From Mucilaginibacter sp. CSA2-8R (GTDB taxonomy: Bacteria > Bacteroidota > Bacteroidia > Sphingobacteriales > Sphingobacteriaceae), in assembly GCF_038806765.1 (NCBI RefSeq), contig NZ_CP152389.1, positions 1,860,001 to 1,924,000 on the forward strand: 64,000 bases of DNA, in the 5' to 3' direction. Positions within the stretch are counted from its first letter, which is position 1, and the number at the start of each line of letters is the position of its first letter. Positions 9,059 through 18,603 of the stretch are shown piece by piece. Below the pieces are notes generated by a model that searched no databases, had not been told where the DNA came from, and worked only from the letters and a program-made list of their open reading frames with translations. The position numbers were made by a program, and so were the translations under genes.

Positions 9059-10476
9059 TAAAAACGGAAATAAATGAACGTTGTATCTACAAATTTGCCG
9101 AAAATCAAAATGCCGAATAATAAGATATAGTATAGCGCCGGTTTTAAAATTGGAGCGTACTTACTGATTGCAAATTGATAATCTTTGTTTCGTTGTACCC
9201 ATTCCCAGGTTAAGAATAATATTATTAACGGTAAAAGTTTTATATAATAAGGTGATGGAATTGTAAAATGTAACTGAAATAGCCTGTCCAAGTAGCCCAA
9301 AGCCAACTTTACATTTGCTGATCTGAAAAATACCGTGGTTACTGATCCCAACACAAATAAAAATGCGACAGATACCACCGAGAAAAAGTTGTTATGTTTC
9401 AAATAGTCGAGAGCTGAACGCAATACGATCGATTTTTTAGAGATAATATGTGGTATAAAGTAGATGCCGTTCAGCAGCCCGAAAACTAAGAACGTAAAGT
9501 TTGCTCCATGCCAAAAGCCAATAAGCACAAACAAAAAAATGGTGCAGAAAATGCGCCAAAGCATACTGTTCTTATGACGAAACAATAGCGGCATGTATAC
9601 ATAGTCTCTAAACCATGTAGTGAGTGTAATATTCCAGCGAGACCATACCTCTTGTGACGTTTTACCAAAAAATGGAGTTTTAAAGTTGGTGCTAAGCGTA
9701 ATGCCAAATAACTTTGCTGTACCGATGGCGATGTCGGAGTAACCAGAAAAATCGCAATAGATCTGTATGTAGAAGTATGCCGCCCCTAAAAATAATTCGG
9801 TAGACGAAAACGACTCATAATTAAGAAATATATTACCAACACGGTATGATAGTAAATCAGCAATAACCATTTTTTTAAATAACCCATAAGCAATCTGTCG
9901 TAAGCCATCAGTTGCTTGCTGATAATCAAATACCCGTTTCTGAAGCAACTGGGGAATAAATTTACTGCCCCTTTCAATCGGACCTGCAAAAACTTGCGGA
10001 AAAAAGCTGGTGAAGTTTAAAAAGACAATGAGATTTTTGGTTGGTTTTATCTTTCCTTTATATACATCAATATTATATCCTATGGTTTGAAAAGTAAAGA
10101 AACTGATACCAATAGGCTGAACTATGTTTAGTAATTGAAGGTTGGATCTTAAATGAAAATGGTTTAGCAATTCAATAGTGTTTTCAATAAAAAAATTGTA
10201 GTATTTAAAGAAGAACAATAGCCCTAAGTTCATCAGTAGGCTGGTACTCAAAAAAGTTTTTTTATGCTTTGAGCTGTTGTAAATTAATAAGCTAAGTACA
10301 TAGTCTATACTTGCACAAGCAGTAATTAGGCATAAAAATTTAACGCTAAACCAGCCGTAAAAAAAGTATCCTGCTAATAACAGGAATAAGTTTTGTGATT
10401 GTACGCTTTTAATTTGCCAGTAAATCACAAAAACAACAAATAAAAAAGCAAAAAATTCAATAGAATTAAAGTTCAC
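9058..10476 (-). CDS. MBOAT-family O-acyltransferase (AlgI-like)
   Basis: This 472-residue polytopic membrane protein has the MBOAT fold. The N-terminus MNFNSIEFFAFLF matches the usual AlgI-type start, which supports the GTG at 10476. FAGPIERG and GFWHGANFTF are family hallmarks; the His of FWHGA (about residue 323) is the conserved catalytic histidine. Family members move acetyl groups across the inner membrane to an exported polymer. It is the first gene of a two-gene unit with the SGNH-like protein and overlaps it by one base. No polysaccharide synthase is nearby, so the acceptor is unknown. Confidence 0.85.
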   Translation of the reverse strand: MNFNSIEFFAFLFVVFVIYWQIKSVQSQNLFLLLAGYFFYGWFSVKFLCLITACASIDYVLSLLIYNSSKHKKTFLSTSLLMNLGLLFFFKYYNFFIENTIELLNHFHLRSNLQLLNIVQPIGISFFTFQTIGYNIDVYKGKIKPTKNLIVFLNFTSFFPQVFAGPIERGSKFIPQLLQKRVFDYQQATDGLRQIAYGLFKKMVIADLLSYRVGNIFLNYESFSSTELFLGAAYFYIQIYCDFSGYSDIAIGTAKLFGITLSTNFKTPFFGKTSQEVWSRWNITLTTWFRDYVYMPLLFRHKNSMLWRIFCTIFLFVLIGFWHGANFTFLVFGLLNGIYFIPHIISKKSIVLRSALDYLKHNNFFSVVSVAFLFVLGSVTTVFFRSANVKLALGYLDRLFQLHFTIPSPYYIKLLPLIILFLTWEWVQRNKDYQFAISKYAPILKPALYYILLFGILIFGKFVDTTFIYFRF

Positions 10477-11128
10477 CTTATATAATTTATTGGTTAAAAA
10501 GCTAATTGGTTTTCGGTATGCTAAATCAGTTTACAATAATAGTAAATCGGTTTAGTTATTTCAAAATTTTAGCTTTATTCTGCGTAGGATAATTTCATTT
10601 TCCTACCATGATTCAAATTAAACGGAGGTGAACTTTACGTTTAAAGCCAATAGTAATTTACATGTCGCCAATATGAATAGTTGTAGGTTTCGCCTTATAT
10701 ATCTGCCCGCTAAAAGGGAACTTATACCAATAGCTGCCTCAAAACGAAGATTTATAATTTTGAATGTTTAGTTTAATGAGTAATAAACTATAGAAAACTT
10801 AAGCTATATTGGTTATTGGCAATAGCGTAAGCATAAACCATAATGGGGTGTTTGTTGAACCTAAATTAATGCTGCAAACAATTCTTAACAAGGCTGCGCT
10901 TATGCAGCACTTTTAGTAAGAGAAAAATTTTCATTTAAAAGTCAATGGATGACGGCGTTTTGCAAAGTAACGAAAGTAAGTACCAGGTTTAGTTAAATGT
11001 TGTATAGCGTTTATAGAAATAAATATGCCAAGCTATATCAACTTACTAAGCAAAACTGCAAAGTTTAAAAGCTTCATCAAACCCGTCATCGTTTACCAGC
11101 ATAGTAACACAAAAAAGAAGACCATCCA
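10477..11128. other. Long intergenic region upstream of the MBOAT operon
   Basis: This 652-base AT-rich stretch has no open frame of useful length and no recognisable RNA. It lies upstream of the MBOAT gene and downstream of the PepSY gene, both on the minus strand, so it should hold the MBOAT promoter, but I see no clear match to the Bacteroidota consensus. The 14-mer ATAGCGTAAGCATA at 10822-10835 also occurs at 36913-36926 upstream of susC. Confidence 0.5.
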
Positions 11129-12220
11129 TTAGTAGGTCCGCTTCATCCACAACAAAGCCCCCGTTACTGATAAGATTCCTGGCATCAATCCCAAGCACAC
11201 ATAAAGCCAGCGGATAAAACTGCCTCCAAATGAGCCAATATGCAGGTTGTATACCTCTGTTTCAAAGCGCTGGTTAAAACTGGTTTTATCAATGTTATTC
11301 AACTGGTTAAATTGCCCGGTTTCGGCGTTAAAGGACAGGCTGCTGGCCTTACCCTTCAACAAAAAGAATTTGGTTGTTGGCATCAGGCCTCTCACCAATA
11401 CATCACCACCTTTTACAGTAGGGATGTTAACTGCAATTGGCGTAAAACCCGGAACAAGTTGTTTGGCTTGTTTAACTACCAAATCTATATTGGCGCGCAC
11501 CGCATACGCCGGTTGGTGTTTGGGTAGCTGCCATTCTTCTGGAGTGAAGTATTCTTTCAGCATCCAAAAGCCGGTGAAAAATAACAGGGCTGTAAACCCC
11601 ACAGACCATACGCCCAGAATGCGATGCAGTGAAGAAATAGCGGTACGTCGGTTTTTAAAATTGAGCCCGGCTTTAAAAGTAAACGCCTGCCAAAAGTGCT
11701 TGCGGTAAACGATGGTGCCGGTGAGTAGGGATAGCAGCATTAATAAACCAATCACTCCTGTAAACATCATCCCCGGGATGCCCAGTTGCAAGCTGTAATG
11801 CAAGGTGTACAGCCACCTGAAGAAGCATGGCCTGACCGACCCATAGCTGCCCTCGCTGATGACCTGCCCGGTGTAAGGATTAACAAACGCATAGTATAAA
11901 TAATTGTCGGTCAGCCGGTTTTGACGCTTATAAAGCATAAACTCGTAGCAATCATAACGGTCGGCCGGAAAATCATGCAGTACCAGTTTGCGGAGGTTAG
12001 GATGTGCTTTCCATACCATCCGGTAAAGTTGATCTGCCGATAAGGGTTTTGATGTGGGCCGGAGGTGATGCAAGTCGGGATTAAAGTACCGGTCCAGCTG
12101 ATGCCTGAACATCAGCATGGAACCGGTAATACCGTAAAACAGAAAAAATAATCCGGCCAGCAGGCCAATCCAGCCATGAAGCTTAAAGGCTGTTTTGGTT
12201 AAACTGCTTTTCCATTTCAT
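11129..12220 (-). CDS. PepSY-associated TM protein (iron-uptake-associated)
   Basis: The 363-residue protein has about four membrane helices: near the N-terminus (about 15-35), two in the middle (about 145-165 and 195-220) and one at the C-terminus. Periplasmic PepSY-like segments lie between them. Conserved family features include KLHGWIGL at the start, LHRILGVW in the middle and the ...VTGALLWMKR end. Such proteins accompany siderophore receptors and are thought to act in ferric-siderophore reduction or handling at the inner membrane. It follows the receptor gene by 11 bases, so they form one operon. Membrane assignment is firm; the reductase role is family inference. Confidence 0.8.
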   Translation of the reverse strand: MKWKSSLTKTAFKLHGWIGLLAGLFFLFYGITGSMLMFRHQLDRYFNPDLHHLRPTSKPLSADQLYRMVWKAHPNLRKLVLHDFPADRYDCYEFMLYKRQNRLTDNYLYYAFVNPYTGQVISEGSYGSVRPCFFRWLYTLHYSLQLGIPGMMFTGVIGLLMLLSLLTGTIVYRKHFWQAFTFKAGLNFKNRRTAISSLHRILGVWSVGFTALLFFTGFWMLKEYFTPEEWQLPKHQPAYAVRANIDLVVKQAKQLVPGFTPIAVNIPTVKGGDVLVRGLMPTTKFFLLKGKASSLSFNAETGQFNQLNNIDKTSFNQRFETEVYNLHIGSFGGSFIRWLYVCLGLMPGILSVTGALLWMKRTY

Positions 12221-12231
12221 GAGGCTTTGGG

Positions 12232-14415
12232 TTAAAAATTAAATCCTAAATTCATTCGAAATTCGCGCGGAGGATAGGGGACGTAGGCATAAGTACCTAC
12301 CGTTGCCGATGATGGAGCAATCCAGGCGCTGCCGTAGTTATAGCGGTTCAAAATATTGTTAACGATGGCATTTATGGAGTACCGGCCGTTAGTCCAGCCC
12401 AAGCCACCATCTACCCTAAACACCGGAGCCAGGCGCAGTTGTTGTAGCTCATACCGGCCTGCCCGGTTAGCCTGCAACTGGTAGCCGCCAGATACCGAAA
12501 AGCCCTTTAAACTTTTGCCCGGCAGCTGGTAATTAAGCCAGGTATTCTGGATGTGTTTAACCCGAAACGGCGTTGCTAAACCGAGTCTAAGCAGATTATC
12601 ATCCTTAGAAATGTAGCTGTCGGTATAAGCATAGTTTATTACCGCATTTAACCCTTTGGCAATCTCGCCTTTCAAATCAAATTCAATACCTTTAGAAAGA
12701 GTCTGGCCTAACTGAGTTTGAACGTTGGTAGACGGATCACTTACTTTAATATTGTCGCGGATGATGCGATAAACCGAGATTGTAGTATTCCATTTACCTT
12801 GTACCCAATCCTTTTTTAAGCCTGCTTCTACGTTTTTACCCCTGAGTGGTTTAAAGGCTTCGCCGGTAGTAGTGTTCACGCCGCTTTGCGGGGTAAACGT
12901 CTGATCGAATAAGCCATAAAGTGCAAAATCATCCGTGATTGAATAACTTAGCCCTACCTTTGGGGTTAATGCCGTATTGTCGGTGCTGCCTAAGCCGGTT
13001 TTAACCGGATTTTTCTTTACCTCAGCATTGGCAAAAGTTAGTCTGGCACCCAAGGTTAGCCGTAACTTATTATTCAGCATCCCAATCTCATCCTGCATAT
13101 AAGCAGCCTGGTAGCTGATAGATTGTTGATCGGTGGCAATGTCTGATAGGTTACCGGTGCGTACATTAGGGTCAAAGTTTATCCCATACACTGGGTGGTA
13201 GGCATCCAGCGGATACAGGGTTTGATTGGCAGTCGGGTCGTTAGAGCCTGAGTACGAGATAAAGCGCTTACGGTTAATATCTATACCGCCCAAAAAATGA
13301 TGGCTCAGGTTTCCGGTAGCAAACTCACCGCTAAGATAGGGTTGAATAGCCAGCACATCAGTGTTGAGCCGCTCGTAACTTGCTCGGCGCATAATCAGAT
13401 TAGGCTGGGCTGCATTATATCTCGAAACAAAAAAGTAGGTGCCTTCCAGGTGGTCTTTAGCATAAGCTGTTTTTACGGTGAAGCGCCATTGCTCGCTTAG
13501 CTCATTGTAATAAGTCAGAAAACCATTGTTCTCGGTAGATTGATAGGGCTTCTTATTCGGGTCGTTAATGGTAAAATCGCGAGGGAGCGAGGCAAAGCCA
13601 TCCGGAGCAAACACCGTTGCAAAATATTGCTGAAAGCGTTGCGACTGAAAGATATACTCCGCCGAAATAAAGGAGTGACTGTTGATATTGTACCGCAGCA
13701 CCGGGTCAACTGTCACCTTATCATTAAAATTATATTTTTGAAACGATTGGTCTTTTTGCCCGACTGCATTCAGCCTGTACTGCCATTTTCCGGCCTGGTC
13801 AAGGTTGCCGTCCAGGTCGGTACTAAGTCGATACAAATTAAAACTGCCTGCAGTAAAGCTTACCTGGTTTGAGCGTGTGCCCATAGGTTGCTTAGTCAGT
13901 ACGTTGAAAGTTCCGGCAGGGTCAAACAGCCCGTTAATAAAACTGGATGGCCCCTTAACAAATTCAACCCGGCCAATAATGGCGGCATCTTCAGCACTTG
14001 GCCCCGCGTAAATCATCGAAATATCCATCCCGTTGCGCAGGGGGGTAATTTGTGCACCACGCATGTTAACGTAAGGGGTATACATGTCGGCGTTGTTGTT
14101 TCTGAAAGCCCCGCTCACGTTACGAGTAACGCTTTCGTTCAGGGTGATGGCCTGCTGGTCGGCAATGATGCTTTGGTCTATCTCCTGTATGTTTTGCGAA
14201 AGCTTTAGTAGGGGTGTATTTACTTTTAGCGATACCGATGCTTTATCGGTTTTATACCTTTTGTAATATCTGGAATTAACTGTTACCTCTTTAAGGTAAT
14301 GCTTAGTTGTATCTTTAAATATAGATGCCGTGTCTTTGCCTGCATGAGGCACAGACTGCGCAGCAATACTGCCCGACGTTAAAATCATGCCGGCCAGCAT
14401 CAAAAATTTGGTCAT
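12232..14415 (-). CDS. TonB-dependent siderophore receptor
   Basis: The 727-residue outer-membrane receptor has a signal peptide ending near SIAAQS (residue 20). The plug domain follows (about 45-180), with NIRG-type segments such as VNMRGAQ and FVKGPSSFING. The beta-barrel ends in LGFNF with the terminal Phe needed for outer-membrane insertion. Phrases such as DIATDQQSISYQAAYMQDEIGML and KGIEFDLKGEIAKGLNAV are typical of the ferrichrome/FhuE-like siderophore class. No N-terminal anti-sigma signalling extension is evident. It is the first gene of an operon with the PepSY protein; together they suggest hydroxamate-type siderophore import, though the ligand is not determinable. Confidence 0.85.
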   Translation of the reverse strand: MTKFLMLAGMILTSGSIAAQSVPHAGKDTASIFKDTTKHYLKEVTVNSRYYKRYKTDKASVSLKVNTPLLKLSQNIQEIDQSIIADQQAITLNESVTRNVSGAFRNNNADMYTPYVNMRGAQITPLRNGMDISMIYAGPSAEDAAIIGRVEFVKGPSSFINGLFDPAGTFNVLTKQPMGTRSNQVSFTAGSFNLYRLSTDLDGNLDQAGKWQYRLNAVGQKDQSFQKYNFNDKVTVDPVLRYNINSHSFISAEYIFQSQRFQQYFATVFAPDGFASLPRDFTINDPNKKPYQSTENNGFLTYYNELSEQWRFTVKTAYAKDHLEGTYFFVSRYNAAQPNLIMRRASYERLNTDVLAIQPYLSGEFATGNLSHHFLGGIDINRKRFISYSGSNDPTANQTLYPLDAYHPVYGINFDPNVRTGNLSDIATDQQSISYQAAYMQDEIGMLNNKLRLTLGARLTFANAEVKKNPVKTGLGSTDNTALTPKVGLSYSITDDFALYGLFDQTFTPQSGVNTTTGEAFKPLRGKNVEAGLKKDWVQGKWNTTISVYRIIRDNIKVSDPSTNVQTQLGQTLSKGIEFDLKGEIAKGLNAVINYAYTDSYISKDDNLLRLGLATPFRVKHIQNTWLNYQLPGKSLKGFSVSGGYQLQANRAGRYELQQLRLAPVFRVDGGLGWTNGRYSINAIVNNILNRYNYGSAWIAPSSATVGTYAYVPYPPREFRMNLGFNF

Positions 14416-14654
14416 TTAATTAATGTTATATTTTTAATGGGATAAAATAAATGGACGCGCTTGGATAAGCCAGCAGTCAACTGCACTTTGAGGCTGTATT
14501 CCCGAATTAAACGAGGATACACGCACCTAACGAAGTAGACAAATCTAGTATCTCTGCAAAGTAAAGTATAGCTGTTGAGGCTTAAATAAACGACACATGA
14601 TGCCAGTCTTCATCCGTTTTTAGGAAACAAAGCCGCGCTATCAGAATGATGGGA

Positions 14655-15041
14655 TTAAACGACCTGTTTGGGTGGTCTGAATATAGAGGAAAGGTAACGG
14701 CTGCTGTAATGGTAGTTGTATACCGGGTAGGTTTCTTTAGTGCCAGATATTGTGCTTAACTCACTAACCGAAAACCCGAACGGCTCCTGTAAAAATGAAA
14801 TTTCCAGGCGATTCAAATGGTCTTTTGATTCTTGTTTTTTTTCATTTTCCTCAGCCTGCTTTATCTTTTTCATAAAGTAACACTTACCGTTGCAATGCAA
14901 CCAGGGGCGGGACTTGTTAATACAAAACTTTTCGGCGATAAATTTACGGTTCATGGTAAAGCCGGCAAAAACCACATACATTGAAAAGTGTGCACTTATC
15001 AATATTACGAGTAAAAACAGGGCTATGAACCTTTTAAACAT
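14655..15041 (-). CDS. Small membrane protein with C-x(9)-C-x(3)-C motif, unknown function
   Basis: I chose the ATG at 15041 rather than the upstream TTG at 15092 because a membrane helix starts right after it (MFKRFIALFLLVIL). The product has 128 residues: one N-terminal helix, then a region with three cysteines (FCINKSRPWLHCNGKCYFMKK), a charged lysine/glutamate-rich stretch and a C-terminus rich in Tyr and Ser. From memory, similar small proteins with a CxGKCY-type motif lie beside metal or siderophore receptors in Bacteroidota, but I know no function for them. The three Cys could bind a metal. The gene lies upstream of the siderophore receptor on the same strand, 239 bases away. Confidence 0.6.
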   Translation of the reverse strand: MFKRFIALFLLVILISAHFSMYVVFAGFTMNRKFIAEKFCINKSRPWLHCNGKCYFMKKIKQAEENEKKQESKDHLNRLEISFLQEPFGFSVSELSTISGTKETYPVYNYHYSSRYLSSIFRPPKQVV

Positions 15042-15229
15042 TGCAGCAAATGTATAAGAAAATGTTTTTAAAGGTTCTGTTATTTTTACCAAAATTCCAT
15101 CACTTTAAGTTATTAGGTGCTCAAAATAGTTGTAAAAGCACTTTGTTGCAGGAAATTAGTCAGTTTCTGTTCAAAAAATTTCGTTTTATCATTTCATCAT
15201 TCTTATATTGACTAAAAATGTAGTTATCT

Positions 15230-17191
15230 ATGATTAACAAGAACCTAATCCTTGCAGCGCTGGGTAGCCTGGCTTTGCAAAATGCTGTTGCTCAGAGTAC
15301 ATCACACCTGAGCCTGTCGGACTCCAAGCCGAAGCCGAACGAAAAAATCACCGTAACCTATGATCCGGCAGGAACGCCTTTGGCGGGAGAAAATGGATTG
15401 AACGGAGTGGTTTATTTTTTAGATAATAAAGATTATCCGGCAGCCGACCTGGAACTTAAACCTAACGGTAAACAGCTCAAAGGTGAGTTTACGGTACCTG
15501 CTAATGCAAAAGCATTTTTTGTAAAGATTTTTAAGGATGACAAAATTGATGATAACAGCGAAAAAGGATATACCTATTACGTTTATAACGGTGCCGCGCC
15601 TGTAGAGGGTGCTTATGCATCAAAAGCTTATATGCTATACAGCGGAATGGGCGAGGCTTTAGGTAAAATTAAAACCGATAAACTAGAGGCTGCCTCTTTA
15701 TACAAACAAGAATTTGCTGCTCACCCGGGCGCCGAAAAGGAATACCGGACAAATTATTATAGCCTTCTGGCATCCGATAAAAATCCGGAGTCGGCCAACC
15801 TATTAACGTCTGCGATTGGAACCTTAGAAAAAAGTAATGACGAGAAAGATTTGGTAGCGGCTTACGGTCTTTATGTGCGCACCGGTAAAAAGGCAAAAGC
15901 CGACTCGTTGTCAGCCGTCATCAAAGCAAAATTTCCAAACGGGGATTTGACAAAAAATGATTTAGGAATGGCGTTTAACCGGGAACAGGACCTTAAAAAG
16001 AAAGAAGCACTGTATAGTGAGTATGTAAATAAATATCCTGAAAAGGCTGATGATAAATTCAGTACTCAGGATAATTTCAGATTGCAACTGGCTATGGCTT
16101 ATTTGAAAGCCGACGATATGGCCGGTTTTGAAAAGTGGGCTGCACAGATAAAAAGCAACAAAGTTGGGTTAGCAAATACTTTGAACAGCGCTGCCTGGAA
16201 ATGGGCCGAAGCCGGTACCAAATTGGATGAAGCAGCTGTGTTATCTAAACGTTCACTGGATATTATGAGTGGACAGATAAAAAATCCGGAAGCGGGCAGG
16301 TTCTCATCGCCCAGTATGGTTGTAAAAAATGCGCAAAACTCTTATGATATGTACGCTGACACCTATGCTTATATCCTATATAAGCAAGGTAATTTTAAGG
16401 AAGCCATTGCTTACGAGAAACCGGTATATGAAAGAGCGAAAGATGATGGTGAAATAGCCCAGCACTACGCTATGATGCTGAAAGGGGCCGGTGATATGAA
16501 GCAGGTGCAACAAGTATTGGAGCAGGCCATGAAAAATGGTAAAGCATCTGTAGCGATGACCGATTTAATGAAAGAGGCTTATGTGAAAAACAAGGGCACT
16601 GATAAAGGTTTTGAAGAATACGTAACATCATTAAAAGGTGTATCGGCGGCGGCAACAAGGGCAAAGCTTGCTAAGCAGATGATAAACCAGCCGGCGCCAG
16701 TCTTTGCGTTGAAAGATTTTGATGGAAATACGGTTTCATTGGCGAGCCTGAAAGGTAAAGTGGTAGTGGTAGATTTTTGGGCAACCTGGTGTGGCCCTTG
16801 TAAAGCTTCGTTCCCGGGTATGCAAATGGCTGTTAATAAATATCAGAGCAATCCGAACGTCAAGTTCTTATTTATTGATACCTGGGAAAATGGCGACAAT
16901 TTCAACGTTGATGGAGCAAAGAAATTTATTGCCGATAATAAATACAGCTTTTATGTGCTGATGGACGAAAAAGGGTCTGATGGGCGCCAATCTAAAGTAG
17001 TATCAAGCTTTGGGGTTACCGGTATCCCTACCAAATTTGTTATCGACGGGGCCGGTGCTATCCGCTTTAAACATGTAGGCTATTCAGGCAGTGATGCTGC
17101 CGTGCTCGACGAAATATCGGCTATGGTTGATATGGCATTGAGCCCTGACGCCGTAACCAACGCGGCTAAAGTAACCAAGCTCGAAGAATAA
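15230..17191 (+). CDS. TlpA-family thioredoxin-like protein with helical-repeat region
   Basis: The 653-residue protein has a signal peptide (MINKNLILAALGSLALQNAVAQ, cut near 22) and so acts in the periplasm. Residues about 25-125 look like a beta-sandwich; 140-480 are helical and resemble TPR-type repeats (for example YADTYAYILYKQGNFKEAIAY). From about 490 is a TlpA/AhpC-type thioredoxin fold with WCGPC (Cys521, Cys524) and a cis-Pro near GIPTKF. It is probably a thiol-disulfide oxidoreductase acting on exported proteins. It stands alone, divergent from the small Cys protein gene and followed by a strong terminator. Confidence 0.8.
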   Translation: MINKNLILAALGSLALQNAVAQSTSHLSLSDSKPKPNEKITVTYDPAGTPLAGENGLNGVVYFLDNKDYPAADLELKPNGKQLKGEFTVPANAKAFFVKIFKDDKIDDNSEKGYTYYVYNGAAPVEGAYASKAYMLYSGMGEALGKIKTDKLEAASLYKQEFAAHPGAEKEYRTNYYSLLASDKNPESANLLTSAIGTLEKSNDEKDLVAAYGLYVRTGKKAKADSLSAVIKAKFPNGDLTKNDLGMAFNREQDLKKKEALYSEYVNKYPEKADDKFSTQDNFRLQLAMAYLKADDMAGFEKWAAQIKSNKVGLANTLNSAAWKWAEAGTKLDEAAVLSKRSLDIMSGQIKNPEAGRFSSPSMVVKNAQNSYDMYADTYAYILYKQGNFKEAIAYEKPVYERAKDDGEIAQHYAMMLKGAGDMKQVQQVLEQAMKNGKASVAMTDLMKEAYVKNKGTDKGFEEYVTSLKGVSAAATRAKLAKQMINQPAPVFALKDFDGNTVSLASLKGKVVVVDFWATWCGPCKASFPGMQMAVNKYQSNPNVKFLFIDTWENGDNFNVDGAKKFIADNKYSFYVLMDEKGSDGRQSKVVSSFGVTGIPTKFVIDGAGAIRFKHVGYSGSDAAVLDEISAMVDMALSPDAVTNAAKVTKLEE

Positions 17192-17210
17192 GAATCTTTT
17201 GATTATAGCA

Positions 17211-17244
17211 CGAAAGCCTTTCTGCAAACGCAGAAAGGCTTTCG
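17211..17244. terminator. Strong hairpin terminator
   Basis: A perfect 15-base stem (17211-17225 with 17230-17244) closes a 4-base loop 20 bases after the thioredoxin gene stop. The right arm ends in TTTCG and the left arm starts CGAAA. It separates two convergent genes. Confidence 0.75.
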
Positions 17245-17374
17245 TATTTATAGATATTTTTAGGAGATGAGCTGCGTCTTATATATTAAAAACATCCTAT
17301 CTCATGTAATCTTGATTTGATCGGAATCAAAGAATATTTTATTAATTGCTTAAGCCATTGATAAGTATTAAAGC

Positions 17375-18487
17375 TTAATTATTAAAAGTTGATTTAGCCG
17401 AATATTTTTTGTGTAACTGCTCAATATAAGCCATTGTTATATCAGAGAAGAGGAATGGCTTGGTCTTGTCTTTTTTGGCAGCCTGCTGGTACAGCATAAA
17501 AAAATAGAAGGGGTCTTCAATGTGCGGTAGCAGCTTGGTTTTAAAGCCGTTTTTTTCAATGTAATAACTCATATAAGTACCCGGCACATGTCCGCTGGTA
17601 AATTGCGTACCTTTTAAATATTGACGATATTTAATGATCGTGTCTTTTTGAGCATTAATTTGAAGTGTCGAATCCAGATGAGGCATGATCCGTTTACCCT
17701 CGTCAAAAAACTCCTGAAAGTAGCGCTGGTATGGGAGCAGTGTTTTGGCGGTGTCGGTCATGTATTTTTTGTCTACCATATCTGCGGTGCCCTCATTCAT
17801 AATTACGTACATAATGGTTGCCGCACTCTCGTCCTGGTGGGCTAACTTAAAATCGGGTTGTGGCCGTAAAGCATGATGCAGTTCGTGCCCGCCCAAAGCA
17901 CCCATGCGGTTACTATCATTAAAGTAGGCACACAACAAAGTATAAATTATCCAATGGTCTTGCGCGTGTGCATCATTGTGTATAGGGATGATAGAAAATC
18001 GGTAATCTGGCAATTTAAGATGAGCCCGCTTAGGTAAAGCAGTATACGCGTAACGGTAAGACGCATCAAAATAAGCAGCAGGATGATCGGCAATCTTTTT
18101 TAAATAGGCTTTCATCCCAGTCTCATTCTTTTTGTACTGATAAATCATGTAGGTAAGCCAATAGCTGGTCGAGTCTTTTAACCGGCGGCGCAAAATGGAG
18201 TCTTTTTGCGGCATGTAAACGATCTGCATATTTTTACGATACGATTCGTAATAGGCATCGTTAACGCCCTGGTCGGCCATGTAAGTCTGTATAGCTTTAT
18301 CCTGCAAAAAAGTATGCCATGCTTCTTTGCTCAGGCTGTCGCCTTTACGAAGCCGGTCGGTAAGCTCAAAGTATTGTGTACATGGCGTAACGTCAATGGT
18401 TTGTGCCATGGTAGTTTGTGCATAGCCCAACAGCATCATTACAGCGAGGACAACAGGTTTAATTAAGTAAAGTAGTTTGGTATTCAT
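17375..18487 (-). CDS. Exported HExxH zinc-peptidase-like protein (DUF5700 type)
   Basis: The ATG at 18487 is preferred over a GTG at 18517 because a signal peptide follows immediately (MNTKLLYLIKPVVLAVMML...TTMAQ). The 370-residue product contains GGHELHHAL with an HExxH motif at about 201-205. About 28 residues later comes MNEGTADMVDK, whose Glu could be the third zinc ligand of a gluzincin. This matches an uncharacterised family annotated as a putative zinc-dependent peptidase (DUF5700, from memory). No pro-domain is apparent. The gene follows the helicase on the same strand with a gap of 116 bases; a functional link is not evident. Confidence 0.65.
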   Translation of the reverse strand: MNTKLLYLIKPVVLAVMMLLGYAQTTMAQTIDVTPCTQYFELTDRLRKGDSLSKEAWHTFLQDKAIQTYMADQGVNDAYYESYRKNMQIVYMPQKDSILRRRLKDSTSYWLTYMIYQYKKNETGMKAYLKKIADHPAAYFDASYRYAYTALPKRAHLKLPDYRFSIIPIHNDAHAQDHWIIYTLLCAYFNDSNRMGALGGHELHHALRPQPDFKLAHQDESAATIMYVIMNEGTADMVDKKYMTDTAKTLLPYQRYFQEFFDEGKRIMPHLDSTLQINAQKDTIIKYRQYLKGTQFTSGHVPGTYMSYYIEKNGFKTKLLPHIEDPFYFFMLYQQAAKKDKTKPFLFSDITMAYIEQLHKKYSAKSTFNN

Positions 18488-18603
18488 AAGAATTAAGTCA
18501 ACGCTTCGAAAATACACCTACAATTCGCCGCCCGTAAAAAGATTATCTTAAACCGCTGTTTTGTTATGCCAACACGATAAATGTGCAGTATGGGTTGAAA
18601 TTT

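Noticed and set aside
11247..11708. Open frame of 153 codons on the plus strand
   Set aside because: It is antisense to the PepSY gene, whose reading frame has clear membrane helices and family motifs.
14540..14547. TAGATTTG (minus strand) as -7 element for the siderophore receptor
   Set aside because: The -7 match is perfect but the only TTTG nearby is 9 bases away, too close for a -33 element.
15047..15054. TACATTTG (minus strand) as promoter of the small Cys protein gene
   Set aside because: It lies directly at the chosen start codon and has no -33 element at the right distance.
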